Assembly: GCA_015680905.1 (NCBI GenBank)
Contig: CM027377.1
Coordinates: forward strand, 5,418,501 to 5,482,500
Source of the DNA: Coptis chinensis
Lineage: Eukaryota > Streptophyta > Magnoliopsida > Ranunculales > Ranunculaceae
Length of the DNA: 64,000 nt
Direction of reading: 5' to 3'
Part shown: piece after piece, positions 34,733 to 48,500 of the stretch
Position numbering within the stretch: position 1 is the stretch's first letter
How the letters are laid out: every line of letters starts with the position of its first letter
Position numbers and translations under genes: made by a program
The notes under the pieces: generated by a model
What the model was told of the DNA's origin: nothing
Databases searched by the model: none
Seen by the model: only the letters and a program-made list of their open reading frames with translations

Positions 34733-37187
34733 GCAATTTTTGTTGCCTTGTGTTTGTGGCTGCACTTTCACAGATCCTTTGTCCAAGAGAAGTAAGGTTA
34801 CGTTCTACCGGCACATGCTCCAGCATTACCTGTAGTGTCCTATAAGCCGCTCACCTGTCCTGGTATTTTCTATTTTAAGTTTCAGAATTTAATTAAAAAA
34901 AAACAATCTGCACTTATTACAAATTTTCCTTTTTAGTGTGATTTTTTTCTTTTGCCATGGTTATTTCTCTTTATTTTCCTGTCACTGGGAGGCTTGCCTA
35001 GAGACGTAAGGTTGCATTCTTTGGCACAACGTTCTGGCTAGCTTGAGCATCATTAGAGAAAAGTCACCTATTTGGTTGGGAAGAGCAATAAGTTCCAATT
35101 CTGGAAAGATGCTTGGTGTTTTGATAATGCCAGGACCAAAGATGTATTGGTGGTTGATAGTATGATATACAATCAACTTTCATGTGTCTTCAAACTTTGA
35201 CATGGTGTGAGGGATCGGCATGCCAATGAAGTGGTGCAAGGGATTGGCACGTCGACGAAGTGGTGCGTACGTTGGGATAACATAGAACGTATTTTTCTTT
35301 CTCTGGACCTCGACGATGGTGGAATAGTAAGGTAGTAGTAGATTTGATAATAATCAGTGATGAATCTTCTAAGCCAACTTATTTGTGATATAGAGTATAT
35401 ATTCCATTCGTGTTTTTTTACTCGTTCACTTCTGAGAAGTAATGTCCAGAACAAATAAAGACCATGATTTGTCGGTATTCGGTTGCCCACTGGTCATGCC
35501 TTTGTGGTTGGGTCTGATTGCCTGAATGTCTTGGGATCATTCATGCCTTCTCGTGGGAAGAGGTGGGAAGGAGGAGATTTTAAGAGTCTTAAATAGAAGG
35601 GAAAAAAGTATATGGTTGCCCACTTTAGTTAATATATCCAACTTCTGTGAAGAAAATCTGTAGTCATAGCCTCGGTAAAGTGTGACAAATCAGTACTTGT
35701 CTTCATGAAAACCCGATTCTTTTTACTGCAGTGTGGAAGAAAAATTCAAACCTCGTTGCCCATTTAAGCTGATATGACCTTCTGTTTGTTGAAACTTTAT
35801 ATAATCATAGCCTCGTTAAAGTGTGATAGATCATATTTTGTCATTCAAATAGTTTTGTTACTTTCTCATTTAAATATTTTGCTCTATAATTCTGAATTGT
35901 CTGAGATCCGTGACAGGTATAATTGCTGTTCGTTCTTGCATATGCTTGTGTCATTAATCAGTGGAGATTGGTTTCATGGTTGCATATGAAACGGGTCAGT
36001 TCTTCATTGTGGAGTATAATATACAAATAAGTTATTACGACTGAGAAAAATTATATCATTGCTAATGAAGAAGAATGTAGAGGGAGAGAAAAGAGAGTTC
36101 GGCTTTATCAGTTTTGGCCTTCTCTCATTATTTTGACCAGACTGCAAGGCAGACCAACAGGCTATGATAACCAGAAGCCATAAAACAGGTTCTATACCGT
36201 CTTCTTTATTTTCATTTATTAATATATTATTACAGATTGTGCCTTTTAGTCCATGCCGTATCAGAGCCATATCTCTCTGTATCTCAGTATCATATGTGAG
36301 ACTGGTTATCAATTTTGAGAGTTTCCTAGGTGATGTAAATAGACTAGGATGCATTAGACTTTAAATATACTTATTTATGGTTGGTTATTTTGTTACTGAT
36401 AGAAGTTTTTTGAATATTACACTTTGTTCTGTATGGTAACATTAATTGTGTCGGGAACTGTTATTTTTTTGGCTTTTAGGTTATTAGACAACCTTTTATT
36501 GTTCGCATATGTTGTAAACTGCAGCATATATGAATATGGTATTTGACACTCAGAAACTTGTTCTCTTTTAAACTAATTTGGTGAGGTTGATTTAACATGG
36601 AATCTTAATGTCCTGTCTTATATTGATATTTTTCTTATATTATGATCATCATACTGACAGTGGGGTCTTAATTGATTTTGATCTCATTATATAGTTATAC
36701 ATCCCGAGTACGCACATTTCCAAGTTGGAGTGTGTTATGTGGCACTACCTTGAGCTAAGGTGGTATGTTCGTCGAGCGAGGTGAGATTCAATACATTCAA
36801 AGCTGGCTCTTTTTTAAGAATGAGACCTAAAATATGTTTTGGCTCTGCCCACAGTACAACAAGAGCTGCCAAAAACGAGTGGAGACCAAGAGCTCGGTTA
36901 GTTTACCACTATAGGATGCTCTACTGGAGGCAATCATGGTGGAGTTACAATGATTAGTGATTAGTGGTTCAAGATTTGAAGTTGGGAGTCCTTTTAATGT
37001 ACTCATTATGAGGATAAGTTTGGTGATTTATTCAGGATGCCATTGCCTCTTTCTCCTTTTATTATTGGTATGGTCTCAATTATTGTTTTCAATTCTTCCA
37101 AGGCATTAGAAATTCTAGGGTTTACTCCAAATAATAACAAGTCATTAGTTACCCTGTTCAAATATTAATATGTTGTATTCTGTTCAA

Positions 37188-40100
37188 CACTTGATTTCCA
37201 GTGTTAGTGTGTTACCAAACTATTTATAATTTGAGATTACTGAGTTCTGGAATGTTTTGCTGAAAGAAACAAGTTTTGTAGTTAACATAAATTGGTATAT
37301 ATTCTGAAGATATTGGCTTTGTTTTTGGATTCCAATAGCTGATTTATTTTCCTATATGTAACAAAAACTAATTCATCTAACTATCCCAAAATATATCCTG
37401 ACTCATTGTTTTCTTACAAAATCAGTAAAACCTTTTCAAAACCTTTCCTTTTTTCATGTTTCTTTAAAGTGATAAATGTCTATTTGGGAACGCTAGATTA
37501 TGACATTTATCTTTAATGATGTTTTCCTTTTGCTACTATTTTGTGCTCACAAATACTTGACAATACATCTTTTTCAAAATTTGTTTCATACCAAAATCTG
37601 TTTTAGAAAAACCTCTATCATTTATTTTGGTTTACGATGACAAAACATTTTACTAACTATATTGATGAATGTCTATATGGGAACACTAGTTTATGACATT
37701 CCGTTTATAACTCTCTTTTTTTCTTTCTATTCTTCTAAAAAAAAAAGAATTATAATGGTGTTTTCTTTTTCTATCAAAACTTGTTTAAGGTACAGTGTCT
37801 TTGTCTAAAAAAACTTTGTTTCTTTTTCAATACAGAGCCAATATCTTCTGAGGATATTCCTAAGGATACAAAGGGTGTCCAATGATCTACAATTAAGAAA
37901 CTAATTACCATTCATAAAACAAGCAGATAGTAAATGAAAAACGGTGTCCATTATTAATCATCACACATTTTACGTTGTTGAAACCATATTGAAATTTCAC
38001 TAGGTCCCCGATATATGAATTCTAGGGCCTTACTTAAAAATCGATTTCTTGTTGAAAATAGGTTTCTAGATACACTCATATGATATATTCTCTTTTGATT
38101 TCATAGTTTGTACAATTATATGTGTGTTTCCTTAGCACATTGAGGCCACCTTCTACTACACTAGTAATATAAAGACGATGCGTTCAAGTAACACTGTGGT
38201 TCTTATAAAAGAACTGCTAGATGGATCAAAATTGTTGAAAAGGATAGACAGTGTGGGAGAAAGGCAAAAAGGAGAAGGCCTGTAGTGAAAAGAAGGTTTG
38301 GACTCCGAGAAGGCCTCTAGATTGGAATCATATACATGCTCGCTGTTAAGGTTTGTTAGTTTACTTATTATTCCTCAATGTGTTCTATTTTGCCTATAGC
38401 GGTTGACTCTTTTTCAAGTTATATACTTCTTGGTTTTAGAGTTGTAGCTTACATTTACTTTCCTCTCTATGTTTTCTAAGTTGTCGCTAGAGCTGAACGG
38501 ATGAGTCTGAATTCAGGCCTTATGTTTCGCAAAACGAGTCCCTACTCTATGTACTGATTGCCTGCTTGTCCCTCGTTGTTTTCCTTTCTTTTGTTTTTTG
38601 ACGTTTTTCATTTTTAAACCGATTTTTTCTTTTGGGGACTCGAACGGGGTTTGATTTTTCAACCTATTATTTTTGTTTAAATCATTTTTGAGATTGAACA
38701 CACTTTAAATAATGTCGTAGTTTCTTATTCACTCAATTACAACGATAACTGTCCTTTTTGGAGTGGTGGATAAGAACTTGCGGGAATGTTATAGACAGGC
38801 TGGGGGTTCATTAAGATTGTTTACCAAAGGAGGGATAGGCGCCGACGAGAGGAGGGTAAGGACCCGAACAAGTAACAAGGAATCAATGAATCAATTTTAC
38901 AATTCCTTAAGCCTTGTCTTAATGGGGTGACTTTTACTGTCCTTGAGTTTGTGGCTGCACTTTCATAGTTCCGGTGTCTTTATGGTGGGAGTGAGTGGGA
39001 CTGTCACCTAGAGAACTAGTCAACTAGAATGGTATGGGCGTCGTTGAACCTCCATACGATGTGCTCTAGCATTTAACCCTAATGTCTTATTAGCTTCTCT
39101 CCTGTTGTGGTAGTTTCTATTTTAAGTTTCTGAAGTTTTTATTAAATAAAATCTTTGTGGATTTTTCATTTTTTTAGTGTGATTTTCTTGTTTTGTCATG
39201 TTAGTGGTAGTTTCGAATCCCACGACGTTCAGTAACATTCAAGACATGCAGTCTGCAAATGGTGACAAATCTCTACTTTGTACCAATGGCTTTCGAGGTC
39301 GGTGGTTGAAAACTGGCCTAGATTTTGTGTTTGCTTTTTCATTTTCAAGACAAATCTCTTAGGTTATATCTTTTGCACAGGTGGGGTGGCTTGTGGGATC
39401 CTTCGTTACTCGGAGGTGTCATGGGCTACATAGCCACTATGCTCTGCCTTGTTGGAGCCATGGCATCCGGTATGTATGCTGGACAGGGGCCTGGCCTGAG
39501 AAGGATATCGACTTCCCCAGGCGTTCTAATCCAAAGTTAGGGTTGAGTTGGGTGCGACGTCACAGCATACACCAACCCAAAACACGAGTGGGCAGACACA
39601 AATGATTTTAATTATTGGCAACATGTTCTGCAGGGAACAAACAAGAAAAAAAGAAAACACACACACATAAATGATTCCAACATATTCTGCAGTGTATACA
39701 CTGGAGGATATTTTATAAGAGTAATTTCATTTCCTTGGTAGATTGAGTTGATTTTATGGCTTCCTTGTATAATTTAATGGTATTCATTAGGAGCTATTTT
39801 AGGTTTGCTTGCCTCAGTTCATTACCGTTAGAGGGTCGTAAATTGCTACCCTAGTGTCCAAGATCCGTAAGTGGAAGGGTGTAAAGGAGCAAATGACCAA
39901 CTCTCAGAATTTGAGGACAAGTTTTTTAGGTTTTGATTATGTGTCAAAGCAAACTGGAGTTGTCCTGTGGTGTAGTTTTGGTATGTTATGTTTGTAACTT
40001 TAAATATTTGATTAATCGTTTAATTTACAGTTTCACTAAAATTCTTTCTTATTTGATTGGAACTACTCAATTCAGGGAAGTGGGCATTGGGTTTGTCGGC

Positions 40101-43075
40101 TTACTAGTCTGGCGTTGTTTAGAAGCTTGACGTTAAGGTTTTTTAGTTCAGCTATCGGTTGCTAATTATTTTAGCAGAATTTTGGACTCCCAGAATTTGT
40201 AAGCGTTATTTTAACTGTTGAAAATTTTCTCATTTTTAAACCTCCACGTTTTTGGTATTTGCATTTATGTTTGTTTGTTATGGAAAGCTTTACATCAAGA
40301 CAAGATTTCCTTGGGAACGGTAATATGGACTTGAGTAAAACATTATTGGGGGTTGATTAGTAATTCAAGTTGAAGATTGGAAAAGTACAGGAGATGGGTT
40401 TAGATGGTTTTTCACACTGAATCTTTTTCCCCCTTTTCGGACCTTGTTTGTGGCTTTTTCCTTAGATCCAGTGTTTGTGGTCTTGGACTGGTACCTTTTA
40501 TTGTTTTTATAGATAAGTAATCTTTATTGCAGGTTGTCCTTGATTGTCGGCATGTTTTGTTTTTAATGTTTTTTACATCTTTCTTTTTCTTTCAGTTTCT
40601 TTTCTAAGTGATTTGCTTTTCTTGGTTTTTGAGTCAGAAGCTTATTTCTGCTTGCTTCGCTAGGTTTTTTTCTAGATGTTTTCGTTTCTTTTTTTGTGAC
40701 ATTTTCTTGTTTTTAGATATTTTCGGTAATTATTATATTTGTTAACTTAGTCCTTTTGGGGACAGTGAATAAGGTTTGATTTTGACATCTATTATCTTAG
40801 GTGAATATATTATGAGATTGAATATTCTTTAAATGAGGTCTTAGTTTTTTATACACTCCTTTATGGTGATGTGTCCTGTTGGGAGCAGTGGACATGGGAA
40901 TGTTCTTGACATGGTGATTGATTAAGATTGTTCACCGTAGTAGTGATAGGTGCCGAAGATTAAGGACCCCAATGAGGAACAGGGAATCAATGACTCATCC
41001 TTGTGATTCCTTGATCCTTATTTTCACTGGGAAAAATGAACCCAGTGAGGAACATGAAATCAATTACTCATCCTTGTGATTCCTTGATCCTTATTTATAC
41101 TGGGCAATTTTTGTTACCTTGTGTTTGTGGCTGCCCTTTCACAGATCCTTTGTTTTTATGGTGGGACTGTGTCCAAGAGAAGTAAGGTTACGTTCTACCG
41201 GCACATGCTCCAGCATTACCCGTAGTGTCCTATAAGCCGCTTACCTGTTCTGGTATTTTCTATTTTAAATTTCAGAATCTATTAAAAGAAAAAAAAAATC
41301 TGCACCTATTACAAATTTAAAATTTTCCTTTTTAGTGTGTATTTTTTCTTTTGCCTTGGTAATTTCTTTATATTCCTGTCACTGGGAGGCTTGCGTAGAG
41401 ACGTTAGGTTGCAGTTTTTGGCACAACATTCTGGCTAGCTTGAGCATAGTTAGAGAAAAGTCACCTATTTGGTTGGGAATAGCAATAAATTCCGATTCTG
41501 GAAAGATGCTTCGTGTTTTGAAATGCCAGGACCAAAGATGTAGTGGTGGTTGATAGTTCATGTGACTTCAAACTCTGACATGGTGTGAGGGATTGGCACA
41601 CCGATGAAGTGGTGCGTGCGTTGGGATGACAGAACGTATTTTTCTTTCTCTGGACCTTGACGATGGTGGAATAGTAAGGTAGTAGTATATTTGATGATAA
41701 TCAGTGATGAATCTTCTAAGCAAACCTATTTTTGATATAGAGTATATATTCTAATCGTGTTTTTTTATTCGTTCACTTCTGAGAAGTAATGTCCAGAGCA
41801 AATAAAGACCATGATTTGTTGGTATTTGGTTGCCTACTGATCAAGCCTTTGTGGTTGGGTCTGATTGCCCGGATGTCTTGGGATCATTCACGCCTTCACA
41901 TGGGAAAGGGTGGGAAGGAGGAGATTTTAAGAGTTGAGGCTTAAATAGGTGGGAAAAAAATATATGGTTGCCCCCTTTAGTTAATATATCCTACTTCTAT
42001 GAAGAAATTCTGTAATCATAGCCTCGGTAAAGTGTGACAAATCAGTACCTGTCTTCATGATAACCCAATTCTTGTTACTGCGGGTGGAAGAAAAAAGTTG
42101 AGAGAGAAAAGAGAGTTCGGCTTAATCAGTTTCGGCCTCCTCTCACTATTCTGGCAGACTGTGAGGCAGACCAACAGGCTATGATAATAACCAGAAGCCT
42201 TAAAACAGGTTCTATAATGTCTTCTTTATTTACTTTATTAATATATTATTACAGATTGTGCCTGTTAGTCCATGCTGCATCGGAGCCATATCACTCTGTA
42301 TCTCGGTATCGTATGTGAGACTGGTTATCAATTTTGAGAGTTTCCTAGGTGATGTAAATGGACTAGGATGCATTGGACTTCAAATATACTTATTTATAAT
42401 TGGTTATTTTGTTACTACTGATAGAAGTTTTTTGAATATTACACTTTGATCTGTTTGGCAAAATTAATTGTGTCGGGAACTGTTATTTTTTGGCTTTTAG
42501 GTTATTAGACAACCTTTTATTGTTCGCGTATGTTGTGAACTGCAGCATATTTGAATATGGTATTTCACACTCAGAAACTTGTTCTCTTTTAAACTAATTT
42601 GGTGAGCTTGATTTAACATGGAACCTTAATGTTCTGTCTTACATTGATATTTTTCTTATATTATGATCATCATACTGACTGTGGGCCCTTAATTGATTTT
42701 GTTATACATCCCAAGTACGCACATTTCCAAGTTGGAGTGTGTTATGTGGCAATACCTTGAGCTAAGGTGGTAGTAGAGGTATATGTGTCGAGCGAGGTGA
42801 GATTCTATATGTTCAAAGCTGGCTCTTTTTTAAGAATGAGACCTAAAATATATTTTGGCTCAGCCCACCGTACAACAAGAGCAGCCAAAAACGAGTGGAG
42901 ACCAAGAGCTCGGTTAGTTTACCACTATAGGATGCTACTGGAGGCAATCTTGGTGGAATCTTCAATGATTAGTGATTAGTGGTTCAAGATTTGAAGTTGG
43001 GAGTCTTATTTCATATACTCAGTATGAGGATAAGTTGGGCGACTTATTCAGGAAGCCATTACCTCTTTCTCCTAT
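37188..43075. repeat. Large tandem segment, unit 2
   Basis: Second copy of unit 1. Just before it (37066-37120) is TATGGTCTCAATTATTGTTTT, matching the start of the SRP19 leader intron at 44853. It lacks the 35490-36100 bridge in part and has the shorter minisatellite. No supported gene. Confidence 0.75.
37471..37700 (+). repeat. Hairpin-motif pair 3
   Basis: Copies at 37471-37511 (perfect 10-bp stem GATAAATGTC/GACATTTATC around CTAGATTA) and 37668-37700 (AATGTC/GACATT). Confidence 0.75.
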
Positions 43076-44326
43076 TATTAGTTATTTGTCATGTTTTTTT
43101 AGGCACGGGGTGCTAGGATATGTTTGTTCTTTTTGTCTATCTAATAGACGTGATTATTTTTTTTGGTCTGCAACTTGACGTGAATTAGGGATTCACAGTA
43201 CGCAGGTACACTTTTCAGAGATTTCGGCAGACTAATAGTGTACAGTTACAAAATTGCTCCCTTTGAACTACATTCGCAGTCTGGGCCATGGAAACAATCT
43301 CAAACTGGTCATTTTGTGTTTATAGTAGTCGGTGATATGGCTTCTTTCTGGCTCTGGAGCTGGAATCTTCCACTTAAGGGAGCAGCTCGATGATTGGTGG
43401 CTACTCTTCTGGCACAGATGAAAGATCATAAATCTGGAGATTAGTATAGCAGCTGGTTGCCTGAATGATTGGTGGTAAACAGTTTGTATGAATTGGGTAT
43501 CACACAGAAAAGTTGCATGCGCAATTCAGTTCCAGTGTTGAGGCCCCCTTGGTAAAGCCCAGACGACAAGAAGCTTCGTAAGTGTTTAAGATAACAGGGA
43601 TGGCACTGCTATGGGAAGCCAGAGGCCAGATGGATGGCGCTTCAAGGCTTAAGGGTGGTACGAGGCTAAGTCAAGGTTGCTGTTACCAGGTTCATGTTTC
43701 CATGGTTGGTATATTATATCCCAGTCTTTCCATTGCAACCTTTTTCTGGCCTTTAATCACACAGAACACGCAAGTAATAAAATTGAAAGAATTAACCATA
43801 TTAGGGAAACGATTAGTTCCACTAAGGCAGTAACTAAAACCGATATTTACGCAAAGAAAAAAAACTAATTGATGGTTGCTGTAATGCTGTGTAGCCATTG
43901 GAGATTTGACTAATTTGATTCTGATGATATTTGAATTCTGCAATTTTTAGGGTTTATAAATAAATAAGTTAAAATTAAAACAAAAAAAAATTTGAGGGAA
44001 TCACTAATTTTTGAAAAATAGTCAAATGAAAGAAAAGGGGCAAGCACCTTGGTGGATTTTACGGACCAAGCCCAGCTGACAAGGGGGCGAAATCGTTGGA
44101 GAAGCCCAACCCAAGTCTTGCCCTGGATTTTGTGAACAAAGCCCAAGGCAAATTTGATGGTTGCTGTGGACCTTTCTTTTATAGAGTACCCGGGCTTGGG
44201 CTTTGCGTATATCCTAAGCTAATTGGGCTTTGCGTATTTCATAAGCTACTAATAATAAGTTTTTACGGGGCGGTTTGTCCAAAAGTAACCGAGTAAAAAT
44301 TTCATATGGAGCTTATTTTTTCTTAA
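43076..44326. other. Intergenic sequence upstream of SRP19
   Basis: No domain is recognised in the short open frames here. Bases 44096-44230 contain repeated GGGCTTTGCGTAT and GCCCAA words, partly matching 30180. Confidence 0.4.
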
Positions 44327-44712
44327 GAGCAAGTCCATTGGAGAGTTGCTAAATTAGGCTGCTAAAAGGTGCCATGTAGGTTTTTAATTTGGCACCCCAA
44401 AATCAAAAAACCAATCCAATCGCATTTTATGTTTTGAAGTGCTAAATGATACGGACAACCGTCCATTATTTTTTTGGACGGACGGTACAATTTTTGCTGT
44501 CCATCAAAATTTAACACACGGATGGCAGAAATTATGCTTTGTCCATTTCCCAAATTTATTATAGTAGCTGCTAGCGAATGTTTTAATTTTAGGTGGGTTT
44601 TTTACTTTTCCAAATTTAAGACTTTTTTAGTAGTGTGATTGGAATGACATTTTTGTGGTTGGGTAATATATTTGCATTTATCAGTCCATATAGCCTCCAA
44701 TTGGACTTGCTC
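44327..44712. mobile_element. PIF/Harbinger-type MITE in the SRP19 promoter
   Basis: Ends GAGCAAGTCCATTGGAGA and TCCAATTGGACTTGCTC form inverted repeats, flanked by the 3-bp duplication TAA (44324-44326 and 44713-44715). The length of 386 bp, the TAA target and the absence of coding sequence are typical of Tourist-like elements. Confidence 0.85.
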
Positions 44713-44747
44713 TAAGCTGACTGTTTGTCGGTGTTTATTTCCCACGC

Positions 44748-44757
44748 CTATAAATAA
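44748..44757 (+). promoter_or_regulatory. TATA box of SRP19
   Basis: CTATAAATAA lies about 30 bases before a likely transcript start near 44780 and about 35 bases after the MITE end. A non-coding first exon then runs to 44852, where AAG is followed by GTATGG. Confidence 0.65.
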
Positions 44758-44852
44758 AAAGGGTCTGCATAGTAAAATTCACTCCCAAAAATAAACTGCT
44801 CGAGCGGGGAAAGTTTTACAAGGAGAGAAACAACGACATCACCAACAATAAG

Positions 44853-45529
44853 GTATGGTCTCATTATTGTCTTCAATTCTTCGAATGCGTTTAATCGTTA
44901 AATTAATTTACGTTGTTTAAGTATCAAAATATACTTGGAGGAAGTTGTTTACTTTCAACAACTGATTTCTTTTACAGTACATAATAAAAATTATTTCTGA
45001 CTCATTGTTTTTCTTACAAAATCAGTAAAACCTTTTCAAAAACTTTGTTTTTTCATGTTTTTTTAAAAAAAAGATGAATTTCGGGAACGCTGGATTATGA
45101 CATTTATCTTTATTGATGTTTTCTTTTTGGCTACAAAAACTAGACCAATACATCTTTTTTACTACTTTTTATACCAAAATCTGTTTTACTAACTATATGA
45201 TGAATGTCTATTTGGGAACGCTAGATTATGACATTCAATTTATACGAAAAGAAAAAATTGATGGTATTTTCTTCTTCTTACAAAAGTTTTTTAATCTACA
45301 AGGATTTTGTCTTAAAAAAAAATCACAATAAACAAATGGCCGTATATATTATCACTAGTACGATCTCAGTGTCCTTCCCCTGAGTCCCCTTTTTCACTTC
45401 CACAAATACCCTCGTATTATTGCGACTCTATATAAAAACCACGGCTTGAATTTTTTAGTCTGGAATATTGATATTGATATGCATCTTTACTTGTTTACTT
45501 TTGAATTAATTATTCTTTGTTTATTACAG
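44853..45529 (+). other. Intron in the SRP19 5' leader
   Basis: Donor AG/GTATGG at 44852-44853 and acceptor TTATTACAG ending at 45529, six bases before the ATG. The intron carries two copies of the hairpin motif. Confidence 0.6.
45073..45236 (+). repeat. Hairpin-motif pair 4, in the SRP19 leader intron
   Basis: Copies at 45073-45109 (GATGAATTTC/GACATTTATC, weakened stem) and 45202-45236 (GAATGTC/GACATTC). Both enclose GGGAACGCT. Confidence 0.7.
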
Positions 45530-45534
45530 TTGCC

Positions 45535-48500
45535 ATGGATGAAGTAGTCGATATAAAGAAGTGGATCGTGTTCTACCCTATCTATATAAATTCCAAGAAG
45601 ACGATAGCTCAGGGACGAAGGATCAGTGCGAGTAAAGCATGTGAGAATCCTAAATATGATGAGATCTATGATTGTTGCCGGCATTTACAGCTTCGTTGTG
45701 CACCTGAGGTTTATATCCTTTTTTTTTTTTATTATATATATATAGCTGTAAATTAGTTTCGTTTCTAATTTTATTCAAGGTTACAATGGTTATTTCTTTG
45801 CAGAAAGATAAGGCGTATCCTCGCGATTTTATGGAAAGAGGAAGAGTGAGAGTTTTGCTGAAAAAGGAAGATGGGACATTGTATAATCCAGCTGTTGCAA
45901 CCAGTATGTATTTGTATTTTTCGTTTTCTGTTTAACATTGCTTGTTGGATGTTGTTCTTGACTTCTTGATTGAACGTATAATCAAACACGATTACCTTTT
46001 GTCAGCATGACACACTTTTTTTTTTCTTTTGATAGATAAACTTTATCGAAATAGAAAATCTGCAGAAAAAAGGCTAAAATAAGAATAGACTCACACAATG
46101 ATACATGGAGATGAGGGAGGTCCTCATTTGCTGCTAGCTGAAACTTGGACCCATACAACTGAGGGTTTATAAACGGCCTCTAAACCTTGTGGTGGAAGGC
46201 CTCCTTCAGGCTCGAAGGTAGCCTCAGAGGCATAAGGCTTAATTTTTTTTATTATTTTTTTTTATTTATTTTTTTTTAAAAGAAAATTGCTTGAAAAAAG
46301 ATAAATAATCCAATAAAAATAATAAAATATTGTGTCTTATGACCAAATTTACTCAAGCAAGTTTAAAAATTATCGAGGCTTTTAGTTTTACCTTTAGAGT
46401 GACACTGAGAAGTTGTGAAGAACGGTTGAACAGGCCAAGATACGTAAGCTTTTTTCCTGTATATATATATATATATATTTTTCAATACTATTTGTGTGCT
46501 GGGGGTTTTGAGATTGAGGGTTTACATTTTTTTGGTTTACCGTTGGAGGCCTATCAGAAATAGTATCGAATTTTTTGTGCTATTTGTCTTAAAGTGTTAG
46601 GCCTAAGCCTCTTCAACTAAAATAGAAGTTGTAACCTCGGCATGTTTGAAGTTGTAGTATCAAACTCATTGGACCCCTGAACAACAAGAAAAGAAACTTC
46701 AAACTGGCCAAGTGAAAGAGAAAAAATAATTGGGTATGATCCAGTAACTCACCATCAATTAAACACAAAGGTCAGAAATTTCTCATCCTGAGGTTATCAA
46801 TAGTCAAAATACGGACTAAAGATGCACACCACACGGAAAAAGCAACTTTTGACGGGACACAAAAACCCCAGATGCTTCCATGGTTATTTGTCCTGGTGCT
46901 ACATGCCACCATTCTTTTTGCTTGAGTATGTCATTGAAAGACAACATTGTGCTGGATATAGCTTTAGACTCGAAATTGTAAAAATTAAATAGGAATTGAT
47001 TCAGAAACTCTTATCAGTGGGTGTCCTTTATTAAATGCGGAGAGAGAAAGACCTCTCTTAGTAGTATCCTTGGAGGATGGTGGCTGAGGAATTGGCATTT
47101 ATTTCTGTGAGGTGGAAGAAGGAAAACAGAAACTTGGATTGAGAAAAGTCTTTGACAAAGAAGGTTCAATCATGGTTCCCAGAAAACTTCTAGTAATGAT
47201 TTAACAATAACAAACACCCCATGTTTCATTTGGATCACTTTATTTTACTTGTAGTATTGGAAGATAATTAGGACGGTGTATCAGAATTCCTTACTCGTAC
47301 TATTGTTTACTGTGATCGCAACTGGATTCTTTATGGATTTGAATCTTTGTTGTTTTGGGACATTTCTTCAATGGTGGCCTTTGTTTGGTAACATGTACCA
47401 CCTATTTGTGTTCCTTGTTAGAATCTCAAATCAGGTCAGATGGATTTTAACCTTACAGTTATTTAGTGAAGAACGAAACTTTGTTTTTTTACCTACAGAA
47501 AAGAATATCAAGTCAGATTTTTAGGCAAGAAGGGTGTTGTGTATGAAGAATCTATTGAGAGCGAGGAGAACCAATGTACATCTCGAGGTGTTTTAAACTC
47601 ACGTAATCGTTGGATGCACCTCAAGATTCGCTTAGAATTATAAAGTAGGAAAAGAGCCTAATTAGGGCATCTCCAATGGGGGGTGTAAAATTACACCTCC
47701 ACATAGGCTCCACCTAGGTGCCATTAGGATTTTACAAATCCAATTGCATACTATTGTATAGCCTATAAATTACCACTCTCTATAGTCCCTAATGGAGAAG
47801 TGTAAAAAAAGTTGGATTTTAAACTTGGACGATCCTTAAAGTGACGTCCCTCTTTAATTTAAACTGGGACGCCACTTAAAGTGACGACCAATATTTTTTT
47901 GTGTCGCCCAAATGTTTTAGCAACTAATATCCGGATGGGGAATTCCCCCTGTTAGACTATTACCTACGGTTTACACCCCCCATTGGAAAGAGTTTTTTGA
48001 CAATAGGGGTGTAAAGTTTACACTTTATACTGTTTACACCCTCCATTGGAGATGTCCTTAGCGATTAATTTTTACCCAAGCCTGAATACACAATAGAATG
48101 TAGAGAAAAAATACCTTATACTTTTGTGTTCATTTTTAGTTTTGAACCATAAGATCTCCTTGAGGATGAACTGACAGTTGCTATGAATGAAGAGGAACAA
48201 AGATAACTAACGGTTGCCATGAATGAAGAGGTACAAAGATAACTAACGGTATCACGATGACAGTGTTACAACTTTCAGAGAATAGGTATTATTAGCTATT
48301 GTTGTTGAGTCAAATGTCCGCTATGCTTGTCTAACTGTCATTGCAATCTTGCTAAAATATTTATTTCCTTCATGTTAGCATAAATTCGAGTATAGATGCA
48401 GTTTGTAGGAACAGAGGTTTGATTTTCATAAACTTCAGTTCTGGCTGGATACTCTATTCTTGGGCTTGTGTTTTGGCTGGCTAATAAACCGTTCTGTTAG

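Larger units (their letters stand above)
30840..37065. repeat. Large tandem segment, unit 1
   Basis: About 6.2 kb that matches 37188-43075 throughout, with small indels. Marker matches include AGTGTTAGTGTGTTACC (30853/37200), ATTATGTGTCAAAGCAAACT (33418/39938) and GTCGAGCGAGGTGAGATTC (36770/42787). I find no domain in its short open frames. Exon-like stretches shared by both units are near 31690-31790, 32650-32745 and 36770-36950, but they are broken differently. It may be a non-coding transcript locus or a decayed gene. Confidence 0.75.

Noticed and set aside
43582-43833. 83-codon plus-strand frame upstream of SRP19
   Set aside because: No domain, and it lies in the poorly conserved spacer between duplicated segments.
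30414-45236. Hairpin motif as a C/D snoRNA
   Set aside because: TGATGA occurs in some copies like a C box, but no CTGA D box follows and the unit is too short.
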